From Thalassotalea mangrovi (GTDB lineage: Bacteria > Pseudomonadota > Gammaproteobacteria > Enterobacterales > Alteromonadaceae): a stretch of DNA of 64,000 nt. Where the stretch lies: contig NZ_SWDB01000010.1 of the NCBI RefSeq assembly GCF_005116735.1, positions 124,001-188,000 of the forward strand, read 5' to 3'. This document shows positions 1 through 8,068 of this stretch, piece after piece; within the stretch, counting starts at the first letter, position 1; each line of letters opens with the position of its first letter. Made by a program: the position numbers and the translations under genes. The notes under the pieces were generated by a model that saw only the letters and a list, made by a program, of their open reading frames with translations, did no database searches and was not told the origin of the DNA.

Positions 1-864
1 GGTATGAAGGTTAACACCCGGTATTTCGACCAAACCATATCCGATTTGGGGTATGTGAATTTAGATGATAACCGGGTGACGTCGTTAATTAACGCCATTA
101 AGGCACCCGACAGCGACCTGGTGTGGTTTATTCGCGGTGGCGCCGGTGCCCTTAATTTATTACCGGCATTAGAGCAATATACAGACGAATTAAAACAGCA
201 CCCAGCCAAACCCATTATTGGTTACAGTGACGTGACGGCGATTCATCACTTTTTAAACAATATTGTTGGCTGGCCATCGGTACATGGCATCGTTGCCGCA
301 TATAACAGTGAAATTGAGGCTATGTCTGATGAGCCAAAACTTCCAGAAAAAGAAGACACATCGAACGCCAGGGAAAGCATCGCCAGATTGCATCAGTCCT
401 TGTATGAAGGGGTGTATTATGACCGACTATTGCCGTTAAATGATGCCGCAAAACAAGGCGTTTCCGGTGAACTCAGAGGCGGCAATTTAACCTTGTTTCA
501 GGCCACCATTGGCACCCGCTATGAAGCGGATTTAACTGACAAAATTTTAGTGTTGGAAGATGTCAATGAAGGCTATCGAAAAATCGATCGTGTCCTGCAC
601 CAGCTAGAATATGCCGATAACTTAAATGCCGCTGGCGTGGTGTTTGGCCAGTTTCATAGCATTGACGCCAACGACGCCGAGCGCTTAATTTATAAAACCG
701 TACTGGAAAACTACGCTAAGCGGGTTTCCATTCCGGTCTACTACTACCCCTACATTGGCCACGGCTTTTACAATCGCCCGGTATTCCTTGGCAAAACCGC
801 AGAGTTAGCCTGCGCCGGTAAAAATTACTGTTCCTTAAAACAAGAAAAGCTGCTTAGCGAATAG
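1..864 (+). CDS. LD-carboxypeptidase, peptidase family S66 (N-terminus outside window)
   Basis: Peptidase of family S66, which cuts L,D-peptide bonds in murein tetrapeptides (LdcA) or releases toxic peptides (MccF). The frame is open to the window edge, and the usual first ~40 residues are missing, so the gene probably begins upstream; 286 residues are visible from the ATG at base 4. The nucleophile motif GYSDVT (Ser75, counted from that ATG), the LEDVNE motif with Glu185, and IGHG with His253 fit the family Ser-Glu-His triad. RGGAGALNLLP near residue 44 is also typical. It lies 8 bases ahead of a muramoyl amidase gene, so the pair probably forms a cell-wall recycling unit. Family is secure; exact substrate is not. 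Confidence 0.88.
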   Translation, partial: GMKVNTRYFDQTISDLGYVNLDDNRVTSLINAIKAPDSDLVWFIRGGAGALNLLPALEQYTDELKQHPAKPIIGYSDVTAIHHFLNNIVGWPSVHGIVAAYNSEIEAMSDEPKLPEKEDTSNARESIARLHQSLYEGVYYDRLLPLNDAAKQGVSGELRGGNLTLFQATIGTRYEADLTDKILVLEDVNEGYRKIDRVLHQLEYADNLNAAGVVFGQFHSIDANDAERLIYKTVLENYAKRVSIPVYYYPYIGHGFYNRPVFLGKTAELACAGKNYCSLKQEKLLSE

Positions 865-872
865 GAGTCATC

Positions 873-1559
873 ATGAACAAACGTATATTCTCAACACTGA
901 TTCTCATGCTTACCGTAGCGGGGTGCTCTGCAAATGCCTACACTTCTGTGCCAGAAATTGAAATCGTTAAAAAGCCGGTTATTTTCGACCTGGAGCGTGA
1001 GCAATTATCGTTAGAGTACCTGAAACAGCGTCATGATATCGAAACTGACAAGGCGGTGATCGACCCGAAAATGATCGTCGTTCACTATACCGTGATCCCA
1101 ACCCTGGAAGGCACGATGCAAGCCTTTAACGAGCCTACATTGCCAGACTTTCGAGTGCAGATAACCGGTGCTAGCTCGTTAAATGTATCGTCACAATTTG
1201 TGGTTGACCAAGATGGAACGATTTATCAAATATTGCCAGAAGAAACCACTTTTGCCCGTCATGTCATCGGTCTGAACTACTGTGCTTTTGGCATCGAAAA
1301 TGTGGGTGGCGACGAAAACACACCGCTTACCCAAGCGCAATTAGACGCCAATGTTCAGTTAATCAAATACCTCAAAAACAAATACCCTGAAGTGGAATAT
1401 TTGATCGGCCACCAGGAATCTAATCAATTCAGGGGCCACCCGTTATTTAAAGAAACGGACCCCAACTACAGTACAGAAAAAAGCGATCCCGGAACCGAGT
1501 TTATGGCACAACTGAGAGCGCAGCTAGAAGCGCTGAAGCTATCAGGGGTGCCAGAATAG
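873..1559 (+). CDS. N-acetylmuramoyl-L-alanine amidase, lipoprotein (Amidase_2)
   Basis: Zinc amidase of the Amidase_2/AmpD-AmiD type that cleaves the bond between muramic acid and the stem peptide. The N-terminus is a lipoprotein signal with lipobox LTVAGC (Cys18), so the enzyme is probably anchored in the periplasm, as AmiD is. Likely zinc ligands are His71 (VVHYT), His180 (IGHQES) and Asp205 (KSDPG). A GGAGT ribosome binding site sits 6 bases before the ATG. The gene follows the S66 carboxypeptidase by 8 bases. The GGTGGA-rich repeat region begins about 14 bases after its TAG stop. Confidence 0.88.
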   Translation: MNKRIFSTLILMLTVAGCSANAYTSVPEIEIVKKPVIFDLEREQLSLEYLKQRHDIETDKAVIDPKMIVVHYTVIPTLEGTMQAFNEPTLPDFRVQITGASSLNVSSQFVVDQDGTIYQILPEETTFARHVIGLNYCAFGIENVGGDENTPLTQAQLDANVQLIKYLKNKYPEVEYLIGHQESNQFRGHPLFKETDPNYSTEKSDPGTEFMAQLRAQLEALKLSGVPE

Positions 1560-1573
1560 AGGGAAAACCGAAG

Positions 1574-1602
1574 GTGGAGGGTGGAAGTGTGAGGTGGAAG
1601 AG
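1574..1602. repeat. GGTGGAAG head segment of composite repeat cassette
   Basis: Run of GGTGGA/GGTGGAAG words ending in AGAGGAGCT directly before an R1 array. The same segment precedes R1 at 2419-2447 and, degenerate, at about 4494-4523, so it marks the left end of a composite cassette. Confidence 0.6.
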
Positions 1603-1604
1603 GA

Positions 1605-1756
1605 GCTGCTAGCACATTTCATTCCTAGCACGTTTCACTCCTAGCACGCGTACGCTCCTAGCGGCTAGGCGCAAGCTTTGCTTGCATGCTAGGAATCAAA
1701 TCTTAGGTTTGATGTGCTAGGAGCAAAATTTTTAATTTTGCGTGCTATGTGCTCAG
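1605..1756. repeat. R1 repeat array (TCCTAGCAC / GTGCTAGGA with variable palindromes)
   Basis: Left half: TCCTAGCAC cores separated by 7-8 base inserts (ATTTCAT, GTTTCAC, GCGTACGC). Right half: GTGCTAGGA cores separated by palindromes with stems GCAAGC/GCTTGC, ATCAAATC/GGTTTGAT and CAAAATT/AATTTTG. The two halves are in opposite orientation, so the array is itself a large imperfect inverted repeat. Confidence 0.85.
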
Positions 1757-1785
1757 GTTAAATCTTACCGCTTATAGCTCAAGGC

Positions 1786-2073
1786 TTACAGCCAGTTATC
1801 ACAGTTTTGTCGCCCTAAAATTGCGGTGATAATTACCTTGTTACTTACAACGCGAAAATAAATACTGTCTGGTTTATGTATAAACCGCCTATAACCTGGT
1901 CGAATATGATCGACAGTTGGGCATAAAAAAGGGTCTTAGGCAATTTTTTCAAAGGCATCAAATAAACTGTGGTAGTACTTATCAGCTAATGTTTCACCAA
2001 ACTCTTCAAACCCAAAACGATAAATGCGAAATAGATCTTCCTTGGCGTTTTGAGTGAGTTCGTACTTATGCAT
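1786..2073 (-). pseudogene. parE: ParE-family toxin broken by an in-frame stop
   Basis: Directly after the antitoxin stop (TAA then ATG, no gap) a 95-codon ParE/RelE-like frame begins MHKYELTQNAKEDL. It is interrupted at codon 46 by TAA (1936-1938) and then continues in the same frame with DPFLCPTVDHIRPGYRRF and YFRVV, the usual ParE C-terminal half. One base change therefore separates it from an intact toxin of normal length. The distal stop codon comes from an R2 repeat (CTGTAA). ParE toxins poison DNA gyrase; this copy should be inactive unless the stop is read through or is a sequencing error. Confidence 0.8.
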
Positions 2074-2301
2074 TTACTTAAGTTTTTCCTTAAACTCTTT
2101 CAATATTTCTTCTTTAGATTGATCAACCGAGCCACTAATTTCTGATAGAGCTAATTTTTGATTAATCATATCAGCACGGCGGGCCTGGCGAATCAAATCA
2201 TTGATAAGTTCACTCTTGTTACTGTACTCGTGATGAGTAGATATTTGAGATTTCAGCCACTCATCATTTGGTTCAGTCAACGTGATACTTTGTCTTGCCA
2301 T
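2074..2301 (-). CDS. parD: ParD-like antitoxin, ribbon-helix-helix
   Basis: Antitoxin of a type II ParDE pair, 75 residues from the ATG at 2301 (MARQSITLTEPNDEWL); an in-frame extension upstream is less likely because the ParD family starts at this motif. The N-terminal RQSITL strand followed by two helices is the ribbon-helix-helix DNA-binding fold. The charged C-terminus (EEILKEFKEKLK) is the usual toxin-wrapping tail. The stop codon abuts the toxin ATG, as expected for a co-transcribed pair. Its toxin partner is interrupted by a stop codon, so it may now be an orphan antitoxin. Confidence 0.85.
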   Translation of the reverse strand: MARQSITLTEPNDEWLKSQISTHHEYSNKSELINDLIRQARRADMINQKLALSEISGSVDQSKEEILKEFKEKLK

Positions 2302-2418
2302 AATAATACCCTCTAAGTACAGCTCGCAACGATGCACAACTGGTGTAAATATACACCTGAAAAATTAACCTGTAAATCTTAGAACGAAGTGCAAGCAACT
2401 AGCACGCCTGACGAGAGG

Positions 2419-2488
2419 AAGGTGGAAGTGTGAGGTGGAAGAGGAGCTACGAGCACATTAACATTCCTGACACGCTGATAAAAAGCAT
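2419..2488. repeat. Composite cassette head plus short R1 segment
   Basis: Second copy of the GGTGGAAG...AGAGGAGCT head, then R1-like words (ACGAGCACATTAACATTCC). The region 2338-3226 has no gene I can support and is made of repeat families in series: head, R1, R4, R2, long hairpin, R5, then R4/R1/R2 again. Confidence 0.6.
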
Positions 2489-2675
2489 TGGTTTCGAGTA
2501 CACCGAAAACAATTTCGGCTCCGGGTACACAAAATCAAGATTTTGTTCCGAGTACGGGCAGACAACACCCTTCGAGTTTAGAGCCGCTTTAACCCGAAGC
2601 GATGATTTTCATCGCGTACCCGAAATAAACCTCTGGTTTATTTACCGTAGTGTCGTTGAGACATGTACCCTTCGT
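2489..2675. repeat. R4 repeat array (GGGTAC / CGAGTAC cores with palindromes)
   Basis: Cores CGAGTACN and GGGTAC alternate with palindromes: CCGAAAA/TTTTCGG, CAAAATC/GATTTTG, GCGATG/CATCGC, AATAAACC/GGTTTATT. Open frames crossing this stretch are translations of the repeat and are not reported as genes. Confidence 0.8.
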
Positions 2676-2719
2676 TCCAGGCATACAAGCGAAGATTGCG
2701 CCTAGCAAAGCGAAAGCTA

Positions 2720-2760
2720 GGCTGTAAGCTGTTAGCTGTAAGCACTAAGCTATAAGATGT
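2720..2760. repeat. R2 repeat (GCTGTAAG type)
   Basis: Three to four copies of AGCTGTAAGC-like words directly after an R1-derived GCCTAGC...GCTAGGC palindrome. Confidence 0.75.
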
Positions 2761-2786
2761 AAAGCAAGGGCAAGGGCATGACTAAT

Positions 2787-2853
2787 GGTGGAAATATGAG
2801 GTGGAAGACGACTTTTCTTCCCCCAGCGAAGCTAGACACTTCCACCTCCCACC
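2787..2853. repeat. Long imperfect hairpin GGTGGAAG...CTTCCACC, composite cassette
   Basis: Imperfect inverted repeat with GGTGGAA arms and an inner CCCCCAGCGAAGCTAG segment. It ends 15 bases before an R5 hairpin. The same unit plus R5 recurs at 4681-4793 and 14174-14285 with nearly the same spacing. Confidence 0.75.
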
Positions 2854-2867
2854 CGAGCCATGGTCTC

Positions 2868-2899
2868 CGTCATTTCCAGCCACGACTGGAAATCTCAGG
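2868..2899. repeat. R5 hairpin (CGTCAT...ATCTCAG)
   Basis: CGTCAT, stem ATTTCCAG/CTGGAAAT with loop CCACGA, then CTCAGG. It belongs to the CGTCATTCC-type hairpin repeats common in proteobacteria. Confidence 0.8.
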
Positions 2900-3044
2900 C
2901 TGAATTAAAGAGCGGGATCCCGGTCTCGGCAATTGAATCGATTGTCAGTTCCGGACACAATCGATATACCACCGTCCATGGCGGCATCCCTACATTGCCC
3001 TAATAAGTTACGTCCATGTAACGACAGACAAATTCTGCATACCA

Positions 3045-3092
3045 ACATCCTTGTCGGCAACCCGAAGTGACGCATTCAGTCACGTACCCTTC
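3045..3092. repeat. R4 units
   Basis: CGAAGTGACGCATTCAGTCA palindrome (GTGAC/GTCAC) flanked by ACCCG and CGTACCC cores; merges into the R1 array that follows. Confidence 0.6.
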
Positions 3093-3093
3093 C

Positions 3094-3226
3094 CGCTAGG
3101 CGCAACCTCTGGTTGCATGCCAGGAACGATTTTCAATCGTGTGCCAGGAATCAAATCTTTGATTTGGTGTGCTAGAAGCTTGTTTTTTAGTTTGGCGTGC
3201 CAGAAGCTCGACTTACAGCTTATAGC
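3094..3226. repeat. R1 array followed by R2 up to the Fic stop codon
   Basis: R1 palindromes GCAACC/GGTTGC, CGATT/AATCG and CAAATC/GATTTG between TGCCAGGA/TGCTAG cores, then CTTACAGCTTATAGC words (R2) that run into the 3' end of the fic gene and form its stop codon. Confidence 0.8.
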
Positions 3227-4372
3227 TTATAGCTTCAAACCATCGTAGTTAATCACATATCGAGTGCTTCGCCCGCCCGCATCTGAACGTTTCAGGCAAC
3301 CTTTTTCAAATAGCAACGTCAGATCTCTGGTTGCGGTAGCTTTACTCACCTTCGCCAGACTTTGGTATTTTGACGCATTAATACCATCGACAAACTCATC
3401 ACCATAGTTATCAAGTAGCCGATTCAAAACCTTAATTTGCCGCTCAGACAAAACAGTTTGACTGTGCCGATACCAATACTTAGATTTCGCCAATACTCGT
3501 TCAATCCTGACCATGCCAGACTCTAACGCATCGATTAACACATCCAGAAACCAATCAAGCCAACTGGTGATATTTAACGGAGACCTTCCTGATTGTTGCG
3601 ATTGAGCTTTAACATTTTGGACTTTTTCTAACTGGTCATAATACTCGCCTCGGCGAGTTTCAATCGCCGCACTCATCGAATAAAAACGAGTCGATGTATC
3701 TTCTACCTGAGCAAGTGCTCGATCGGTTATCGCCCTTGTCAAACGACCATTGCCGTCACCAAAAGGATGCAAGGTTACAAACCATAAATGAGCAATACCA
3801 GCTCGAATGGCTCCGTTACCAGCCAAAGGTTGATTAAACCAATTTAAAAATGCATCAATTTCCGCATCTAACAATTCTCGTCCAGGAGCTTCAAAATGTA
3901 CGATTTGACGACGTCCCTGTTGTGATATGACTTGCATCGGCTCTTCCCCCCGTAACTCTCCAACAATCAACTTGTGAAGAAGTGGGGTTTCCGGAAACAA
4001 AAGACTTTGCCATTTACATAGCTGCTTCACGGACAAAGACGATGACAGATTTTCCGTAGCGTCAACCAACATTTCAACAAGTGCTTCCGTTTGTTTTGTA
4101 GCACCAGTCATACCCGCCTTATTTAGGCCAAGGTGCCTGGCAACAGAAGACCGCACCGAACCAACATCGAGCATTTCGCCCTCTATCGCTGACGTTCGAA
4201 TCGCGTTCTGGATAAGAGCATCCATCTGAGCCTCTTTGTCAACTGACTCAGGCATGTCCTGCACTTGCCCTAACAATCTAGTTTGCAGTATTTCAATATT
4301 AGCCAGCTTACTTTCAAGCTGTTTTTTGTCATACTCAAACTGAGGCCAACCCGCTGCCTGCCATATGTACAT
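3227..4372 (-). CDS. Fic family protein with inhibitory motif and C-terminal HTH
   Basis: Fic-domain enzyme, normally an AMP transferase acting on a protein hydroxyl group. From the ATG at 4372 (preceded by AGAGGA at 7 bases) it has 381 residues. The N-terminal ~80 residues carry a DUF4172-like region with the inhibitory motif SAIEGE (61-66). The catalytic motif HPFGDGNGR is at 202-210. A C-terminal winged-helix-like region (about 310-375, ASKYQSLAKVSKATATRDLTL) suggests DNA binding and autoregulation. The last two codons and the stop come from an R2 repeat. The active-site motif is intact. The target is unknown. Confidence 0.9.
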   Translation of the reverse strand: MYIWQAAGWPQFEYDKKQLESKLANIEILQTRLLGQVQDMPESVDKEAQMDALIQNAIRTSAIEGEMLDVGSVRSSVARHLGLNKAGMTGATKQTEALVEMLVDATENLSSSLSVKQLCKWQSLLFPETPLLHKLIVGELRGEEPMQVISQQGRRQIVHFEAPGRELLDAEIDAFLNWFNQPLAGNGAIRAGIAHLWFVTLHPFGDGNGRLTRAITDRALAQVEDTSTRFYSMSAAIETRRGEYYDQLEKVQNVKAQSQQSGRSPLNITSWLDWFLDVLIDALESGMVRIERVLAKSKYWYRHSQTVLSERQIKVLNRLLDNYGDEFVDGINASKYQSLAKVSKATATRDLTLLFEKGCLKRSDAGGRSTRYVINYDGLKL

Positions 4373-4390
4373 ATCAAATTCCTCTCCCAA

Positions 4391-4455
4391 TGAGCCGATT
4401 AGCGACACCTATTCGGCTCACACCGTGAGCCATATATTAAGAAATAATCGGCTCA
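4391..4455. promoter_or_regulatory. Operator-like TGAGCCGATTA inverted repeats upstream of fic
   Basis: TGAGCCGATTA (4391-4401) recurs as an exact inverted copy TAATCGGCTCA (4445-4455), with a one-mismatch inverted copy TATTCGGCTCA at 4410-4420 and a TGAGCC half site at 4426-4431. The sites lie just upstream of the fic start, as expected for autoregulation by its HTH domain. Confidence 0.65.
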
Positions 4456-4527
4456 CAAGCAAATGAGGACGCTGGAGAAAAGCGAGTGTTAGGTGGAAGT
4501 CTAAGGTGAAAGGTGGGAGAGGACAAA

Positions 4528-4655
4528 AGCACACTGCGTTTCTAGCACGCTGATAAATCAGCTCCTGGCATGCAATCGAAGATTGCGCCTAGCAAAGCGA
4601 AAGCTAGGCTGTAAGCTGTAAGCTGTAAGCTGTAAGCCTTAAGCTATAAGATGCA
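4528..4655. repeat. R1 array followed by R2 array
   Basis: R1 words (GCACACTGCGTTTCTAGCAC, palindromes CTGAT/ATCAG and GCAATC/GATTGC, GCCTAGC/GCTAGGC) followed by four AGCTGTAAGC copies. Same order as at 2446-2760. Confidence 0.8.
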
Positions 4656-4680
4656 GAGCAAGAGAAAGAGCAAGACTTAT

Positions 4681-4793
4681 GGTGGAAGTGTGAGGTGGAA
4701 GACGACTTTAATTCCCCCAGCGAAGCTAGACACTTTCACCTTCCACCTGAACCAAGGTCTCCGTCATTTCCTACTTGATAGGAAATCTCAGCC
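4681..4793. repeat. Composite cassette: GGTGGAAG hairpin plus R5 hairpin
   Basis: Second full copy of the long GGTGGAAG...TTCCACC hairpin (4681-4748), followed after 13 bases by an R5 unit CGTCATTTCC...GGAAATCTCAG (4762-4790). It ends at the 3' end of the SLOG gene. Confidence 0.75.
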
Positions 4794-4797
4794 AAAT

Positions 4798-6675
4798 TTA
4801 GTGGAGCTTAACCGACTTTCGCAGTCGATTTAGCTTCATGTCATTACTGCGTTCCGTAAAATACCAGGCGGTATGTTCCCTCATTGCTTCTGAAGCCAGC
4901 TTTTGCATCACTAATACTTTTTTCGATTCGCTTTCACATGAGTCACTTATCCAAGCCTTCGCGCGTTTAAATAACACCAATAACGACTCATAATTCTTAT
5001 AATTAGACTGGTAATTATTGTACTCCAGCCAAAACGCTGCGGCTCCACTCGTCATCAACAACATTTGAATGGTAAAAAGCATAATACTTTGGATCGTGTC
5101 CAGGTATGGATGCCCATGCAAAAAAGGCCCCTGGGTTAGTAAATGCAGGCCACCAAAAAGCGCGGCATACCCCAGGCATTTACTTGGATATTTAGAAAGC
5201 GTCTGATAAGCCTGTTTCGGTTTTTTACTTGATACCAGTTTCCACTTAATCCGACCCGATATTTGTAAGCGACTCTCAAAAAAAGCAATTTGCTCATCTA
5301 ACCAATCAGTCCTTGCAGCATTAAAATCCTTTCCATTGTCCGCATGAGAAATCTTCCATTGATTGAATAGGTCACTATAGGATAGCGTTTGTAACAACAC
5401 AGGAAGACGTAACCTTTGCTCTCGAGAAATGTAAAGTTCTGCGTGGGCCGAGTCACTCACTTGATTCAAGCTATCCTTTATTCGCAAAGCTTCTGCGATA
5501 CATCTAGCCAATTGATATTTGCTCTTATACAGAACCTTACCAGCTCGTTCACGCAGGAACATAACCCAAAGCAATATGAGCAATACTAATATGTTCATGA
5601 CTATCCCGAGGATGCTTCCCACGGTAAAAGTAAAAAGCTCGTAAGACAGAAACGTAAAAACCACCGAAACGTAAAAAGTTACAAGTCGCTTTTTATATCG
5701 AGATTGAAAATAGATCGCAGAATTATCAGCGACATCAAAAACTTTATTCGATGAACCTTCCGATTTATTAATCGGGTTTTCATTCTGATATTCACATGCA
5801 TTTAAGTTAAATAGCTCAATTTGCTGCTGTAATAATCTAGCTTCCCTAGTTGTAATCTTTTCATCATGTCCTTGCTCTGTTGACACGGCATGGGTAATAG
5901 CACCCAACAATTTTTGCCTGGGAAATAAATTGCTGTCGACCACATGAAATTCAGAGAGTATAGAAGACCTGTTCTCGGCCTCGCCAAATGTTGGAGTGTG
6001 AATATAATGGACAACACCCAATGGGCCGCCTTCAAACTCATCAAAAGGCAAAATTTCCTCTGGCACGCCAGAAAGATCAAGCCCTTTTGTTTCAGCACAC
6101 TTCAATCGAACCACATCTGCGGTTCCGCCGAGGCCGCGACTCGCCAAGCCATCCCACATGGCAATCACCACGTTACAGTATTTCGCAAGAAACGCGCCTT
6201 GATTTAGGTACAATTGATTTCGAGCAAGGCCATATTGACGATCTTTTAATGCGCTTCGGTAATCGTCATCCAACAGTCCATGCGGTACAACTATGCAATT
6301 TGGCCGATAGCGTGCATACTTTTCTACCAGCGCGTCACGACCAAACTCAGGGGGACACTCGTTACTTCCTTCGAAATCAATCAACATCGCTTCATAGGGC
6401 ATCGCCAGACATGGAACGACCTTGACGAAATTCTCGTCCCAGCTAAGCTCTTGAATCAACTCTTCTACGACATCAATGGCCAACAAGTCTGCCCCTTGCG
6501 CAAATCCGGATAGCAGCCATATCGGTGTATGCTTTTCCACTTTGTTTCGCCAATACAAAAGCGCTTGTCGAAAGTCTCCTCGCAAGGTGCCCAGTTGCTC
6601 GCCACTGGGTAACAGACGATGTCCGGTTACACCGATAATAAAAGGTAATTTATCGTTATTAATTAACTTACTCAT
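4798..6675 (-). CDS. SLOG-domain membrane protein (SLOG + two TM pairs)
   Basis: 625 residues from the ATG at 6675. The N-terminal Rossmann-like SLOG domain shows GVTGHR (15-20), SGFAQGAD (56-63) and WDGLASRGLGGTAD (174-187), the nucleotide-ligand signature of this superfamily. Two hydrophobic pairs follow (about 331-350/354-374 and 500-520/528-550), with a soluble linker between them and a SLATT-like C-terminus. SLOG domains bind nucleotide-derived signals, for example in Thoeris ThsA. The gene is last in a minus-strand group with a lipoprotein 40 bases upstream and a TIR gene beyond it. Inference: a membrane effector gated by a TIR-made nucleotide. No clear ribosome binding site was seen. 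Confidence 0.75.
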   Translation of the reverse strand: MSKLINNDKLPFIIGVTGHRLLPSGEQLGTLRGDFRQALLYWRNKVEKHTPIWLLSGFAQGADLLAIDVVEELIQELSWDENFVKVVPCLAMPYEAMLIDFEGSNECPPEFGRDALVEKYARYRPNCIVVPHGLLDDDYRSALKDRQYGLARNQLYLNQGAFLAKYCNVVIAMWDGLASRGLGGTADVVRLKCAETKGLDLSGVPEEILPFDEFEGGPLGVVHYIHTPTFGEAENRSSILSEFHVVDSNLFPRQKLLGAITHAVSTEQGHDEKITTREARLLQQQIELFNLNACEYQNENPINKSEGSSNKVFDVADNSAIYFQSRYKKRLVTFYVSVVFTFLSYELFTFTVGSILGIVMNILVLLILLWVMFLRERAGKVLYKSKYQLARCIAEALRIKDSLNQVSDSAHAELYISREQRLRLPVLLQTLSYSDLFNQWKISHADNGKDFNAARTDWLDEQIAFFESRLQISGRIKWKLVSSKKPKQAYQTLSKYPSKCLGYAALFGGLHLLTQGPFLHGHPYLDTIQSIMLFTIQMLLMTSGAAAFWLEYNNYQSNYKNYESLLVLFKRAKAWISDSCESESKKVLVMQKLASEAMREHTAWYFTERSNDMKLNRLRKSVKLH

Positions 6676-6715
6676 TTCACTAAACCACAACGAAAGACTT
6701 AATCATATTTACTCG

Positions 6716-8002
6716 TTACAACGCCACACCCTGAAGGCGACTAAAACGAGTTTGAAGTTGAAAAACCGTCTCTTCGTTCGACTCATGATTTAAACTATAT
6801 TTTGCGGCAAAGCCGAACTGCACAGGTTTAAGCAACTTGCTTTTAGTCGCACTGCTCACAATCGTCTCTTGACTGTATAAACGAAAATCATCCAGAGTCA
6901 GGCGATTGAAATGACCTCTTGGAGGCAAGGTTATGTTCAAATGATTAATAGTTTCATTTTTATCACCAATGTATAGCGATAAACTATTGAGCGTAATGAA
7001 ATGCTCACTGAGATTTTCAAGTTCAATGTTGGAACTATTTTCCCCTCTGCGAATGCTAATGTTTTTATCTATCACCTTCGGGGCTATGTGAAATTGATAG
7101 TTTCTGGCAGCAGTTATTTGATAGGTGACTGAATCGATATTTGTGTTTTCCTGAACACGCCATTCCTGCTCACAACCAGTCACATCATACTCATAAGAAT
7201 TTAAATCCTCACATTCAATTTTCAACATTCCGCCAGATATTAGCGTATCTATCTGACGTTTTGATTCGTGTTGGAACTCCTCAAATTCACTCCATGAAAA
7301 GTCGTAATCTATTTCACCAGAAATGGGACTGGCTAACACCACTTTTACACTCGGTATTTTATTTAATAATCCGCTATCATCCCGGACACTCACCCTAGTT
7401 CCAATAGAAGCATTCAGTAACTGCGCTTTTTCTATTAATCTATCATTTGCTAATTGAAGTTGAGAATGATTGTCAGCCAACTGCGCCTGGAGTCTTTCGA
7501 AAAATGCTTTTCGATCGAACTTATGTAGTAGTATTGTGACTTCTCGGTTAAAAGCCTCTTGGTCAAATTCTGTGGTGTAGTATGCGGCGACACCGGCCCC
7601 TAACGTAAGACTTCCGAAGACAATGTTTCCAAGAATATTTTTTCCAATATCGTCTGCATCTACCTTCTTTTTGCGAAATAAGGCTCGCTCCAAGTCACAA
7701 TTCTTGATCTGTTCAATAGGTAACATGCCAGCTGCGCAATCATTCACTCTGGTCGAAAATGTATGAGACAGGTCATTCAACTTAATCGCATCAAAACCGC
7801 GCTTAAAGCTATAGTTACCAAAGTAATAGGTTCCTGCCTCATCCCGCTTGACTTCGACGTAAACAGGTACATGAGAAAGATAATGCTTAGAATCTATGGA
7901 AGGGTCACTGGAGAGCAATGTCGGCACTTTATTTTGTGTTGATGTTGTACAGCCGCTAAGCACTATTAGAAACAGCAATACCCATATCTGATTAAACTTC
8001 AT
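6716..8002 (-). CDS. Lipoprotein of unknown function in TIR/SLOG cluster
   Basis: 428 residues with a lipoprotein signal ending in LSGC (Cys18), so it is probably anchored in a membrane facing the periplasm. A short hydrophobic glycine-rich stretch (IVFGSLTLGAGVAAYYTT, about 126-143) is followed by a mostly beta-rich soluble part. I do not recognise the family. It lies between the TIR gene (66-base gap) and the SLOG gene (about 40-base gap), all on the minus strand, so co-transcription is likely. It may be an envelope partner of the TIR-TM protein; that is inference from position only. Confidence 0.7.
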   Translation of the reverse strand: MKFNQIWVLLFLIVLSGCTTSTQNKVPTLLSSDPSIDSKHYLSHVPVYVEVKRDEAGTYYFGNYSFKRGFDAIKLNDLSHTFSTRVNDCAAGMLPIEQIKNCDLERALFRKKKVDADDIGKNILGNIVFGSLTLGAGVAAYYTTEFDQEAFNREVTILLHKFDRKAFFERLQAQLADNHSQLQLANDRLIEKAQLLNASIGTRVSVRDDSGLLNKIPSVKVVLASPISGEIDYDFSWSEFEEFQHESKRQIDTLISGGMLKIECEDLNSYEYDVTGCEQEWRVQENTNIDSVTYQITAARNYQFHIAPKVIDKNISIRRGENSSNIELENLSEHFITLNSLSLYIGDKNETINHLNITLPPRGHFNRLTLDDFRLYSQETIVSSATKSKLLKPVQFGFAAKYSLNHESNEETVFQLQTRFSRLQGVAL

Positions 8003-8068
8003 GTAACATCCTTATTTATTATTTTTCTGATTTATTTTTAAGGGAATGCATCAATACTCAGAGCAAAG

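Noticed and set aside
1605-1756. CRISPR array, because a constant repeat alternates with variable inserts
   Set aside because: The inserts are only 7-20 bases and palindromic, the core is 8-10 bases, orientation flips in mid-array, and there are no cas genes in the window.
2430-2705. Open frame of 91 codons (plus strand)
   Set aside because: It lies entirely in R1/R4 repeat sequence; the predicted protein is low-complexity translation of palindromes and has no ribosome binding site.
3051-3248. Open frame of 65 codons (plus strand)
   Set aside because: Translation of R4/R1/R2 repeats, overlapping the 3' end of fic.
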